From positions 11,858,001 through 11,922,000 of the forward strand of contig CM065296.1 in NCBI GenBank assembly GCA_032871835.1: 64,000 nt of DNA, given 5' to 3'. Below, piece by piece: positions 23,366-46,690 of this stretch. The notes beneath the pieces are model-generated. The model saw nothing but the letters and a program-made list of their open reading frames with translations. It was not told where the DNA came from and made no database searches. Numbering within the stretch: the stretch's first letter is position 1; each line of letters opens with the position of its first letter. The stretch is from Dipteronia dyeriana. Its lineage: Eukaryota; Streptophyta; Magnoliopsida; Sapindales; Sapindaceae. Made by a program: the position numbers and the translations under genes.

Positions 23366-23986
23366 AAACGTGAAAAGATGGATAGTAATGTAAAGTTGAA
23401 ACTTAGAGTCCTTGATTGATCATCATATCAAATTCTTTAAATTAAATTCAAAATGCATTTTTCTATCCCAATAAAAAAAATTGGACGTAAGAAATATGAA
23501 CGTATAACTTCATATAAACGTTGATTGATAACTTGACCAAAAAAATTAATTGACTTGATTAATCCTTTTCTCTAGAGGCTAGAGCTCTTGAGTGATTGGA
23601 ATTAATAATAATAATAATAATAATAATAAATGCTTCTAGATAATTCTTTATTTGTTTGAACACAAACAGGTAATTGAATTCATGCAAATTTTGATGTAAA
23701 AGTCGATTTTAGTGAAACATGAAAATATTCGTCCAACATAATTTAATGTTAACAATATTTAAAATTCGAGTTGCATTACAATTAATTATAAACGTGAAAA
23801 GATAGATAGGATTGCAAAGTTGAAACTTGGAGTCCTTCGTTGATCATCATATCAAATTCTTTAATGCATTTTTCTGCTAGAATAATAATAAAAAAAAAAA
23901 CTGGACGTAAGAAATATGAACGTGTAACTTTATATAAACGTTGATTGATAACTTGACCAAAAAATTTAATTGACTTGATTAATCAT
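23366..23986. repeat. Pair of ~200-bp direct repeats with ATA microsatellite between
   Basis: 23366-23564 and 23789-23986 share most of their sequence (aaacgtgaaaagat at the start, gacttgattaatc at the end). An (ATA)n microsatellite lies at about 23605-23632. A further segment at 23701-23780 is repeated at 24655-24725 (gtcgattttagtga to atattcgtcc), so the duplicated block is larger and rearranged. Confidence 0.8.
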
Positions 23987-24239
23987 TGGGTTCGAAAAAT
24001 TAATGACATATTTTAAGGGGGTTTTTGTAGAAATATCACTATATTAATAAATCATGTTTAAAATGTACCATTTAAAGTGTGGAGACGAAAATACTCATAT
24101 CATTACTGTTGTTGTGAAGAAAGAGACAAAAAGTTTAGAGACAAAAAGTGAAATCGAGCTTTTACTTGCATTCGAGGTTTTGTATTTGTTGAAAGTTGTT
24201 GAGGAAAATGAAATCGAGTTTTTATTTACATTCGAGTTT

Positions 24240-24450
24240 TTAATTTTCAAGATTTTGACATGTAATCGAGCTTTTATACAGAAGCTTCTAAAAGCTTCGA
24301 GCTTTTATACAGAAGCTTCTAAAAGCTTCGAGCTTTTATACAGAAGCTCGATCTGAGATTTTATAAATACTTCGAGCTTTTAAATAAAAACTCGATCCGA
24401 GTATACAAAAGCTCGATCCGAGTTTTTATATCTTAAAGCTCGCATCGAGT
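24240..24450. repeat. Short tandem repeat, cgagcttttatacagaagct unit
   Basis: Three near-identical ~34-base units (gagcttttatacagaagct + tctaaaagctt) between about 24266 and 24350, followed by diverged gctcgatccgag-containing copies to 24450. The surrounding 24054-24356 reading frame is driven by the repeat and is not called as a gene. Confidence 0.75.
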
Positions 24451-26440
24451 TTTTATCTTAAAACTCCAAACTTTTATAATTACATTTCATATTCTTTTGT
24501 AATTACATTTCCAGTCTTGTAAGTACTGACAAAAAAAAAAACTTTTGAAACGCTGCCCCCTATCCCCCGCGAGCTGACCGAACAGCTCAACCACCGTGAG
24601 TTCGACGGTAAGCTCGACCCCCAAATGTGTTTTATAGCCCCACGAAACTAATTAGTCGATTTTAGTGAGACATGAAAATATTCGTCCGACATAATTAATG
24701 TTAATAATATTTTAAATTCTTGTAATACAAAGTCAAATAAATGGTATAAAAGTCTGCATGATCGATATAATTTTTTTACGTAACAAGACTGCCATCTATT
24801 GTACCGTGTTCGTGGAAAAAAAAGCATTCCAGAAATGTGAAAGTGCTTTTTTGGGTTTTTGTACATACTATATTATAATTTATAACTTAATAAAAAGCAC
24901 TTTTTTTTTGGTTGGGTTTTTGGGTTTTTGGTATAGTCAAAAGTCCTCAACTTATTGGTGGATCAAAGCGGACTCGGTCCATTATAATTTCTTTTAAAAA
25001 AAATGTCGAGTTGATTTTCAGAGACTTTCCACTTTCAAATCAATAGTCGCCGCTCACCCCGGAAGGCTCTATTTTGACCAAATTACTAAATATTTTGGTT
25101 TTTAGATTGGATACCAATCGGAGCAGGTGACTATTATAAGTATGATTTCGGATTATAATTCCCATTAGAGAAAATAATTCTCTAATATTTTATAATTTTT
25201 GAACATATATGAGATTCAAATCTTTATTACAGACATGGTAAAAAAAATATTCATGCCCTGTGTCATAATTGAACCTAAAATAATGCAGGTGGCTCTTTAT
25301 AATAATGATAATAATGTAAGTGGCAAGTCATATGAGCGTCACATTAATTTGATCATACATTATGTTTATTATTATTTTTGGATTAAATTTGATCTCACCG
25401 TAGAATAACGTTATCCCGTAAATTTTACATTTTTTGTATCCACTTTTTTTAGAGTAATGTTAAATATTATATCTAGAATCACAACTTTTCCATTATAACA
25501 TATTGGACAGTTAATATATCAATTTATGAGTGGATATAAGGATAAGTGAGATTAATTATTATTGATATATATCCATTCACAAATTGACATATCATCTAAG
25601 ATATGTAATATTTTTTTCTTTTTTTATTTTAAATTTAAAATTGGAGTGAGAATATTAGTCGTGATCATTCGAAACCAGTATGATGTAAGCACTAATACAT
25701 CCCATCAATATACATCTACCGAATAATTATAAATGTTGATACATCATCAGATCCCATGGATATAAATAAACCAACACTAATAAATCGGATCTCATCAAAT
25801 ATAGACACCCACTAAATTAACTACTTAATAATAAAAAAAAATCATATTTTGAAGACCATTTAAGTATGCAAATAATTACATGATTAATGTTTATTTTTTC
25901 ATGTCCTCTATCATACAAACACGATCTTTCTGTAAATTCACATTGAAATTAAATTTGAACCATTCTTGAGAAAGACACAAATCATGGGATTGTAATCAAG
26001 ATTTTCTCCTGTAGAGAATGACAAATATTTCCCAACAAAGAAAATTAAAAGAAATGTGAGAATAAAATAAGCATTAACAAAAGTTGAGCTTCAATTTCTT
26101 CATTTCTCACTTGAATTCTCTCTCTCTCTCTCTAGTCTCTATATCCACCAAAATAGACCAACGACTTTCTCTCTCTAAAAACGCGGAAAACATATTCTGT
26201 TCTGTTTTCCACGTTGCTCGAATACAATGATGTCAATGGAAAGAAAAACATATCTGGTACTAACCATAAACAATTCCTCACTTTCCTCCATTTCTAGAAT
26301 AGTAGAATATGTTAAATGAGCCACCTTTTTTCCTATTCTATCAAATCGTACACGTAAGCAGTCAATCCATCTTATTCCAGTTGATTTGATTTCAACCTAC
26401 CCCATTATAATAATACAAAAGAATTGAGTTATTTGGGTTG
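24451..26440. other. Intergenic upstream of NADP-malic enzyme
   Basis: AT-rich, no gene seen. A (CT)n microsatellite lies at about 26117-26132. The last few hundred bases are the likely promoter of the gene at 26566. Confidence 0.45.
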
Positions 26441-26442
26441 CT

Positions 26443-26450
26443 TATAAAAC
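26443..26450 (+). promoter_or_regulatory. Putative TATA box of NADP-malic enzyme
   Basis: tataaaac lies about 120 bases upstream of the start codon, a plausible distance for a plant gene with a short 5' UTR. Predicted by motif only. Confidence 0.45.
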
Positions 26451-26565
26451 GGCTTGTTTGGTGTTCCTGATTTTCATAAAACACCTTAACATTTTTTGCT
26501 TTCTGGGGTTCTAGTGTTTGCAGAGACTTGTGTTGGGTATAAAACAGAGAAAAACTTGGGCTTTA

Positions 26566-31284
<4,719 letters not shown>

Positions 31285-32064
31285 GCTTAGGATGATACTC
31301 TGCCTTACTAGTCTGCAATTGCCCCAAGTCCACTGAATTCTTTGTTTTTTGTTTTCCCTTCGTTATTTGTAATTTGTTTTCATTCCTTCAAGTTCAATTT
31401 AGTTTAATAGGTTAAGATACCGGGCATTGCTATTGGGAACCGCCTTTTTCTTTTAACCTTTTTGCTTGAAAATGTTGTCAATTTTCCCATATCCAGAATG
31501 AATAAGTTTAATAAAATTACCGATGAATTTTTTTGATATGGACACGTTTGCTGGAATTCTTTTGGTAGTGAATCTCTGATTATCAACCATGTAACATTAC
31601 ATAACGTTGCATAGCTATGTAATGTTACATAGTTGCACGGAAATGCACGTTACATAATATTACATAGTTGCACGAAAATACATGGAAATCAGCAAAAATA
31701 ACAATACATTTCTGCGGTCCAGCAGTGTGATGCAGAGCACATATTAGGCATTTAGAAAAGTGTAGTGAATTTGGTGATCTAACCATGAATATAATGTAAA
31801 AACTCGATCCCAAGTATTGGTTGAAGAATATTTATAATGTCTACTCATACCTCGTATTTCTTGGGACACAAGTAACATGAGTCAGTCAAAGGATTTGATT
31901 TGCCTCTTAAAGACAGTAAATGTCAAAAATAGTTATCATTACACCCCAACTTTAGATCCTTCATGTTTCAGCCACTTCAAATCTACTTTTCCAAACTATC
32001 TATGGCTTGAGATATGTAGTGATATTTACAGATTAAGTTCATTACATGGTGACACCAGCAGATT
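31285..32064. other. Tail-to-tail 3' regions of malic enzyme and cereblon
   Basis: The two genes converge here. 31285 to about 31560 is the probable 3' UTR of malic enzyme. 31590-31690 holds several copies of tgcacg/gttacata in both directions (a small repeat cluster). No further gene is seen. Confidence 0.5.
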
Positions 32065-35000
32065 TTACATGTTTGAAGACGTCTTATCTTCACATATGCC
32101 ATCAACAACCTGGGAACACCGTATCCCCCAAAATGATTTAGGCTTCAACTTCTTGTTTGCGGTGGTAAAAAGCCAACCCATGTGGGTTTCACATGTATGG
32201 CAGCTTGAGACTGTCCATGCATACCTGCAAAACATGACAACTTGCATCACAATCACATCCTGAATTTACTTCTTCAGCCAAATTAACATAAAATGGCGGC
32301 ATAGACATTGGGCAAATAGAGGGAAAATGAATATACACAAGTAGAATTTACTGAGATTAAGTTCGTACCCAGGAAACCAGCTATATTGTGTATATGCTCG
32401 ATCGTCAAGTGCTAAGCCATTTGCTTTGTACAATGTCATTATCTCATGCACACAACCATGTGGGTTCACATAAGCACCAAGAGGGCCATCACTAGACATC
32501 ACCAGCATATCACTTCGCCTTGCAATTGCAGTCTGCATGAAGGAAGAAGAATTAACTGGGTAAGTCTTTCTCAGCAAGTGGGTGTCTACATGAACCAAAT
32601 GAGCACGGCTGCATTGACACACACACAAGCGCACACACACATACACACCCTGAGGTTTGAAGAAAGAAAACAGTATTACCTTACAGGATTTACATCGAAC
32701 AAGATCAAAACACTCGAGTAATTCAATTTCCAGGCGTAATCTGTAAGAAATGCCATCAATCTCCAAAAGCTCTTGTCTTGTAGATTCAGAGACAGGAATT
32801 TTACTAGCAATATGAAACGATAAGAGATCAGGCTTCTTCACAAAACCATCCATGTTTGGTGTTCCGACTATTTGGTTCCACTTCTCTGCGAAAAGATAGA
32901 AATGAAGAATTATTAATATCAATGAACTACGAAAGACATACATGACACACTCCAGCACCTAAGAAAGAGACATCCCCAACCACTCCCCCCTCCACACTTA
33001 TTTTTAAAAATCTCTGGATAAGTCATTTTCCCTACATATCATACTGAAGTCTCAATGCTCAATTGGACATTGTGAATGATCTCTTCATTTTCAAAAAAGA
33101 AAATATTATTTTTTAAATATGATGCAGTCAAATCTCATCTAGTTTTTTTTGTTTTTTTTGTTTTTTTTGTTTTTTTTTTTATATATATCCTTTTAATTTT
33201 TTATTAAACATAGTGAGCACAACGATCTATTTAGTAGAACATTATATAACTACAACATATGGTTCTAAACATAAATATAAAAGCTCTCATACATGACTTC
33301 ATCTTAAAAATGAAAGAGGTCTGTTAAAATATAAAATGATGAACCTGGTGTACTTAATAAGAAGGCCGATATTACAGTGCAAATATATATTATTTTCTTT
33401 TTCTACATGAGATACAATAACATTTTGTTAGTATCAAAGGTCAGTGCATAAAGGGTGGACCAGCAGTCTACAGAAAATTACACCCCAACTATAAAGAATA
33501 AACAACTATCAAAATGCAATCATTTGATAACACCCTCCCACTCTTACAATATACTTTCTAATTCCAAAGATTCTTCTCTTTTTATAGATTTTCCACAAGT
33601 CAACTCATTTTTAACATATTCATATATAAACTACGGTAACAACATTACAAATAGGTTCAAATACTTCAGAGAGGAGTCAAAAGTCATTCATGCTTGTGCA
33701 AACAAATTAAACTATGGATCGGTAAATCAATGTTGGCAAATAACAAAAATGCAAAGTCAAACTACCTGCTGCCCTTTGAGCAAGAGAATATGAGTCGTAC
33801 ATACGGTAAACCCAATATGGCCAGTGTGCTCTAGGTACTCTACGGAATTTGCTTAACTCAAAACTTCTGCAAGACAAATTTGATCCATCCCCTTTATGAG
33901 TTTGCCTTCCTGATGTGGAACTCTCTCCAATTTGTAAGGCAACGTTTTCACTTTGTTTCCAATTTGCTATAGAGTCAGAGTCATTTGCAGGAGGTCTTCT
34001 AGGTTGAGTGTCCAAGTCAGACACAAATTTATCATCATCACTGCTCGTTGATTCATCCATCATATCATTCCCATATATGGACAAAATGGCAGATTGGTGG
34101 ATTCTCCTTTCAGTTGGTGAAAGCTCACTCTCAAAGCTTTCCTCAGAATTAGCCTCTGAATCATTGTCTTCATTTCCATATCCATGGGATGAAGTATTTG
34201 AAGGCAGTGTTCGTGAGAGTCTGTGGTTTTGTAGATTATTCATTGGTCCCAATTTCCCACATGCATCCCGCGGGGTCCTTGCTGGCAAATCTTCCTGGAT
34301 AATTTGAACTTCTCCACAAGGCTAAGAAAATGAAAATTTTACATCACATCAGCCTTCATAATATAAGGGAACAAAAACAAAAACAATTCTTGTGACTTGT
34401 GTCATAAAAAATAAAATAAGAATCTAACCACTCCTTCCACATCAATCCAACGGCGTCTTAGATGAAATCGCTGCTGCCCACGAGTAACCACGTTGAGTGA
34501 ACCATCTTCCAACCGTCGGTATTGCCGAATCTGTAAAAGTGAACTATTGCATGAGAGGGCTGGGAATTAAGTGGCTCGGCGAGATCAATAGGAGAAACAT
34601 CATAAATTAGCTTAAAAGCAATTTGAATTTAAATGACAAGTGTTAAATGGTTGATTTTTGAACTGCAGTATTAAAAAAAAAATATCAAAATCCATGTTAT
34701 TAAGTAAGGCACTCAGGCCGCAGATGGTAAATGCTCCAAATCATAAAAAACATTCCAGAAATATGTTATGTTGCAAGAATAAATAACATATTCACTTTTC
34801 AGCTGATCTCATAAGCTGTACAAACTACATTATAAATGTTCAATCGATACCTTTCCATTCTAAATCCTTGACTCCTTGTAGTTGCAAGGATTCTTAATTT
34901 ATGATCTCATCAGCTGTACAAGCTGTAAGCCTTCACTAGCAGAGATCTGGGCTTGGGAGTTCCATAATAAGCATGAAAATACATAGGTCTTATGGGTATG

Positions 35001-36969
35001 CCGCCTCTAGTGCCTAGGACTACTCGAAATCTAGCATAACAGCCATCACTTTGTCACTAGACAACCCAAATCAACCCACATGGGTGCTGGTATACAACTT
35101 ACTCTTTCTAGTCTCTGATTTATTCTGCAAAAATTATCAATTTACATTATCTGAATAGAAGTGGAATATACAAGAGGGGAATTAAAGGCCTATAAACCAT
35201 CACTGAGCAAAAGCAAGCAATTTCAGACTTCTGTATTGAATTATTAATAATTTAGTAAGAAGAAGAGTTACGGTGAGTGTCTGCTTATGATTTTTTTTTT
35301 TTTTTAAGAATTTGGAAGACAATCGGAACAAATCATTTATGTGAGTATGCTTCTACTCTCTTTCTGATTCGAATAACATAACACAAATATAATCAGTTAC
35401 ACGGTTGCACCTAATCAGATAATAAAAATAACAGAGCAGCAGGGTCAGAAATTAAACCTCTGCAGTTGTCCCAGTGGTTGCAAATCTTATTCGTCTGCTA
35501 TTAGGATCCCCACAAACACGAACCTGAACAAAAGTATCAAAATGCTCTTTCACAAAAATGAAAAGAAAAAAAAATAATTGTAGCAAAGACTCCAATGAAT
35601 GAGAAAGAAATTGATGAAGACTTCACATACCACTCCTATAGTATAAGGAGCATCAACTTGGGTCAAAGCTCTCTCAACAGCAGCTACAAAATTGGGTTGA
35701 ATAACCCTAAGAGGTAGGGTAGCTTCAGGGAACAGAACAACTCCTATCAAGTAGCAAACAGCATAATCAAACCTGATTATGAAAAATCGAATACGAGAAC
35801 ACAATGAGGAAGCATAAGGCATTCCCATGACAGAGATAACTCCAGATATGAAGGTGACAGACCTAAATAACACCAAAGCCAATATAGCTTGTGAATCAAC
35901 ATTGTCCATTATTATGTTAACTATAAATACAAATTTTACAACCCTTTCCACCATCTCCACACCTTAAAGTGAGAGGGATTTTGAAAAGCCGGAGGAATTT
36001 AAAACTATATAAGAAGAAATGAATGAAAAGCATCTTTATTGCAAAATTTTTACCAAGAGAACTCGTAAAAATACATAAATAAATAAATTCATACAGTTAT
36101 CATTTCAATTATTCCAGATAATTTTCATATTTATTGATCGACCGAATCATCCTTCTTTCCTACTACAAGTTACTCCACACGACTACAATTACAGATCGTG
36201 CACAATGCTGATCGCAGATTGGAACAGAAAACCATTATTGCAATAAACTGAAAAACAGTATGCAAGTACCTTCAAGATAGAACAAAGGAATAGTCAAAAT
36301 GGCACCCCCATCCAAGAAAGCCAATCTGTGGTGAGTGTCTTCAACCTCTGTCACAAGCAATTAATATAATCAAACAATATATATAGTTTAAACTTTGAAA
36401 GGTCAAATAACAAAAAAAAAAAAAAATGTTATGCTTACCACCAAGATATGTGTGCAACGAAGCCAAACAGGTGTTGAAAGTAAATTCACTGGAGGAGTCA
36501 GCACCACTTAAAACATTAAAACCATTCAAAAAAGAAGTTAGTAATCACAGAATCGATCACTTAAGTTTTATGTAAGTTCAAAATCGTTCACGTAATAACA
36601 AATACTGCACAGTCTACAATCAAATTTTAACAAACTTTAACATTTCCATAAAATTGAAGAAAATATAAGCTTCAAATTAAGAATCTAGGTCTCAATTATG
36701 TGAGCAAGTAAAACAGAAAAAAAAAAACTGATTGTTGCGGTGAAAAAAATTAGCCAATTTAACGGCATCGATAACTGTCCAGTTAAATTATGAAAGGGCC
36801 AAGCAAAGAAACGTAGTGTATAGCGACAAGGCACTTACGTGACGTCACGGTCGTCGTCGGATGAGTCATGAAGATCATCGACTTCTTCAACCTGCAATTC
36901 CTCGAACTCGAGCAGTCGAATCTGCTCGATCTGGTGCCTCTCTGATTCCAGTATTCTCTCGTCGTCCAT
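32065..36969 (-). CDS. CRBN: Cereblon homologue (LON + CULT domains)
   Basis: Substrate receptor of a CUL4-DDB1 ubiquitin ligase by family. Ten coding exons, 5' to 3' on minus: 36969-36839, 36506-36439, 36347-36270, 35743-35631, 35523-35458, 34530-34429, 34321-33766, 32885-32680, 32532-32369, 32224-32065. The frame closes at 547 aa. An acidic N-terminus (DDLHDSSDDDRD) is followed by the LON domain from exon 3 (VVLFPEATLPLRV, then RRIRFATTG). A long Ser/Asp-rich insert in exon 7 (SEANSEESFESELSP) separates LON parts, as in other plant cereblons. The CULT domain fills exons 8-10: Zn ligands CKSC and CHTC, MSSDGPLGAYVNPHG, and the aromatic pocket with Trp in YSWFPG, YAWTV and HMGW. It is transcribed away from the TrpRS gene, 1.2 kb from its start. 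Confidence 0.95.
33140..33188. repeat. T-rich microsatellite in cereblon intron
   Basis: Several gtttttttt units followed by ttttttttttatatatat, in the intron between exons 7 and 8. Confidence 0.8.
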
Positions 36970-38170
36970 TTCTGTCAGCGTCTTGTTTCTCGCTAGAGTT
37001 CCGATTCAGTGCAGACGGAGTTGCGTGCTTTTAGTTTTATGGCGGATTCTCCATTGTAAAGTTTCTCCGCGGCAAATCTGAAATCCAATTGGAGTCTGTC
37101 TGCCAGATGGTTCGTGCCTATTCTATGATGAAATCTCTCCTCCCTGGCATGTACTATCAATGATTGTGGGCCTGAGGCCTAAACGTGTAGGGCCCATTCG
37201 AACCCAACCGGGTAATAATTCGGATCTGATGTGTTTTGGATCGCTTGGGCCTGACCCAATATTCATATTCGGATATATATAAATAAAAAAAGATCATTTA
37301 AAAATAAAAACAAGGTCGATTACTAATTAAGTCATGAACTTTTTTTTTTAGATTCAAATTTATTTACGACTTTTATAAAAATGATCAAATTGGTCTTTAT
37401 ATTTTTCCCAAGTGTCAAATTAGTCTCTCTAACTAAGTTTCGTCTGTCAATTTTAACTTTGTAGGGGTAAAATTATACTTTATTCCCAAACAATATAATA
37501 ATGACACATGTATATAATTTTTTTTAGCGAAATATATTTTTATTTATTTTACTTTTGAGTTTTTATTTTTAAATATTTTTGAAAACATTGCTTGTATAAT
37601 GTTAATAAAAAAAAACAATTATATAAAAATGATAAAAGGTTAAACCGGAAATGAAGGGTAACTTTATAAAATAAGGTTATAATTGACATTTTCTTTTTAA
37701 ATCATTTTTAGATTTTTTTAGATAACTTTAATTAAAAATATAAATGGTGTTTTATTAATAATATTTTAGATTTTATTATAATTATAATAATGAATTTAAT
37801 ATATAAAAAACAAAATAATTTTACTATAATATGATAAATAAAAAGTATTTAATTACTTTAATTGAAATTATTAAAGTTATTAAGGGTACTAATTTGTTTA
37901 CTTCTGTATATATAAAAAAAAGACTAATTAAATATCTAAGGACTAATGAGATAACTTTTATCAAAATCGTAAAGAGCTTGAAATTTAAAAAGAAATCGAA
38001 CCCAATTGGTAATCGACCTACAAACAAATTCGAATGTAAAATCTGAAAAATAAGGAGTGGACTGAGGAATGCTCATGTTTGGCTGACAATTACCTTTTTG
38101 TAGGATAGAATTAGAAGTCCAGAAAAATTACAGAGAAAACAAACGATAGAATCTGAAGAAGAAGTAGAAG
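36970..38170. promoter_or_regulatory. Intergenic region between divergent CRBN and TrpRS genes
   Basis: About 1.2 kb separates the two start codons. 36970-37130 is the likely CRBN 5' UTR and promoter. 37300-38050 is very AT-rich, and its small ORFs have unlikely composition. No TE boundaries are evident. Confidence 0.45.
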
Positions 38171-44374
<6,204 letters not shown>

Positions 44375-46690
44375 GCAGAATCAATACTGCAGGAAGTATT
44401 TTTGTGAAAATATCTTTAACCGATCCATCATTGCCCACAAGTTTTTGGAGTATATCACCAATAAGCATATTCTTGATGAGTGAAAAAGATAATTCATTGG
44501 ATGCCCTCACATTCTCCTCGACCTCTCCTGTTTAGACAGGTGCATTTTATTCTTTTACTATTTCACTAGACTTGGTAGCTTGATTATGTCTTCCTTCCCC
44601 CACATTATTTGTTATTGTACTAGAATTTACTTGTTAATGAAGCTACTTTTCCTTTTGTGTACTTTGTTGGATATAATTCACTGTGTCTGCCAAAGATAAT
44701 AACTTTACCGTTTTGTGCGCTATGAGGACAATTGCTTCGGTACCTGTTCTTTTTATCCATGTAATTGCTTACCATACCTGATTTTAAACTTAATCTATGT
44801 ATTTCATAGAGATATGTGGTCATGAACAGATTTACTAGTTCTCATGTTTCTTGGAATATCCTTGGTGCATCATGTGTAGGACAACTTCACTGGTTATTAA
44901 TCGATTAATCGACCACCATGCTAAGTCAAGTAAAGTCTCTGAGGTTTTTATTTTATATCCACCAAATACTAGTAAATCAATATATGGATGATGGAGTCTA
45001 TGGTTCTCTAATACCATGTTAAACCATTCATGAGTACTATCGCAGATCTATTAGATATCTTGTTTTGTTCCGCTATAGAACTGTCTACTATTCATGACAT
45101 ACTTCACTGGTTATTAATAGACCACCATGCTAAGTCAAGTAAAGTCTATCGGGTTTTATTTTATATCCACCAAATACTAGTAAATCAATATATGGACTAT
45201 GGAGTCTATGGTTCTCTAATACCATGCTAAACCATTCATGAGTGCTCTCTCAGATCTATTAGATATCTAGTTTTGTTCTGCTATAGAACTTTCTACTATT
45301 TATAACATGCTTGCTAGTCCATTATGCAGCGAACTATTTCTATTTCACTTTGCTGATATAAGGGTATTGAGAGCATTATACCGTGTGCTGACTGGTGGAG
45401 AAATGTTTGTGCTTCTTTTTCCTTTTCAACTTATTTAGAAAACCTGACATTGCATAAATGGTTTATCATGTCCACGGTGGGATTCCTATCAACATGGAGA
45501 TATTGATAGCGAGAAAGAATATTTATCTTTCCAATGGAAGGGAACCATTCATATTCTCATCCCGTTCCACTCACCTGCATCCTTTGTTTCTTTTTATAAA
45601 GGAGGAGATGTGACCACGCATCTTGCACAAACCATTATAGAGACTGTGAAAAGTCAATAGCGTTGTAAAATCTCCTCTCTCTCTCTCACTCTGTGTGTGT
45701 GTGTCTTTTCTTAGTGGGCCAAAGGAATAAAGGGAGCATCTCTGCTCAACCCTTCTTTCCATCATTTAAACATATCAAGAATTGCAGTGATGGATGGGCA
45801 GAAAATTACACATTTGTTCATTTAAAGGTGATATAATTTTCTCATTTCAATCATTTTTTGGGATTTTTTTCTCTTCCTATCTTTCCACTTTTGGCAACTT
45901 TATGATTTGCCACTTTGAAGAACTTCACTTGCCAAAATTAAGTATGGCGTGTATGTCGCATGCAAAATGGCAAAATTTTATAAGGATTTGTGCCCTCTTT
46001 ATATGGATGATATATGGACCGTTATGACCTGATTTCTTCTATCATTGTGATACATTTTGGGTGCATGCTCGTGTTAAATGTACTCCTAAGTCTCATTTGC
46101 ATGTCTCCTAGGGAAGTGAAAATAAGGCTTATATTAGAAGGTTGCAGTTTGATATCAGGAACCTAAACAATCGAGAACAAAGCAAGATATATGCGTGTGA
46201 GTGCTACATTTATACTCATCGACTCTTTTATTGCTGGAAGCATGATTGTTCTGCTTTGTTCTTACTTAAGATTATTTTTATTTGAAAGTTTTGAATCCAG
46301 CTCGTATCTGAAAAGTGTCCTCTGTATTGTTTATATCCGAAATTAATAACTACTCTGGTGGAGGGTTGTTATTTGTTTCATTCTTCCATCTTTTAGTAGC
46401 ATGTTATAATTTCGGGTTTGAGATATTGAAATATGATTTGAAATACATGTGGGTGTTTGGATATATTACTATATCCATCTTATTTCGTTCATTAAATATG
46501 AATTTAAATAAGTGGACAAATGGACATGACAAATGACCCTGGTTGGTTCAGCGGTAAGACTTTTTACACCTATTTCGAGTTATGCCCTCTTTCTCCAATC
46601 CCGAAATAAAATATAGTAATGGTTTTAAATTTTTTTATTAATAATAATAGCCAAATGATCCTGGTAAATGGCATATGAGGAGTTGCTATG
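44375..46690. other. Intergenic, with a ~215-bp tandem duplication
   Basis: 44884-45102 and 45103-45312 are two copies of the same sequence (cttcactggttattaat ... ctatagaact). The rest is AT-rich with a (GT)n at about 45693-45704 and no convincing gene. The first ~200 bases are the likely TrpRS 3' UTR. Confidence 0.65.

Noticed and set aside
24054..24356. A 100-codon plus-strand frame
   Set aside because: The frame is created by short tandem repeats (gagcttttatacagaagct).
37824..38046. Overlapping open frames on both strands in AT-rich DNA
   Set aside because: Lys/Ile-rich chance frames with no homology that I recognise.
46540..46620. A tRNA- or SINE-like start (tggttcagcggtaaga)
   Set aside because: It matches an A-box, but no B-box or cloverleaf follows.
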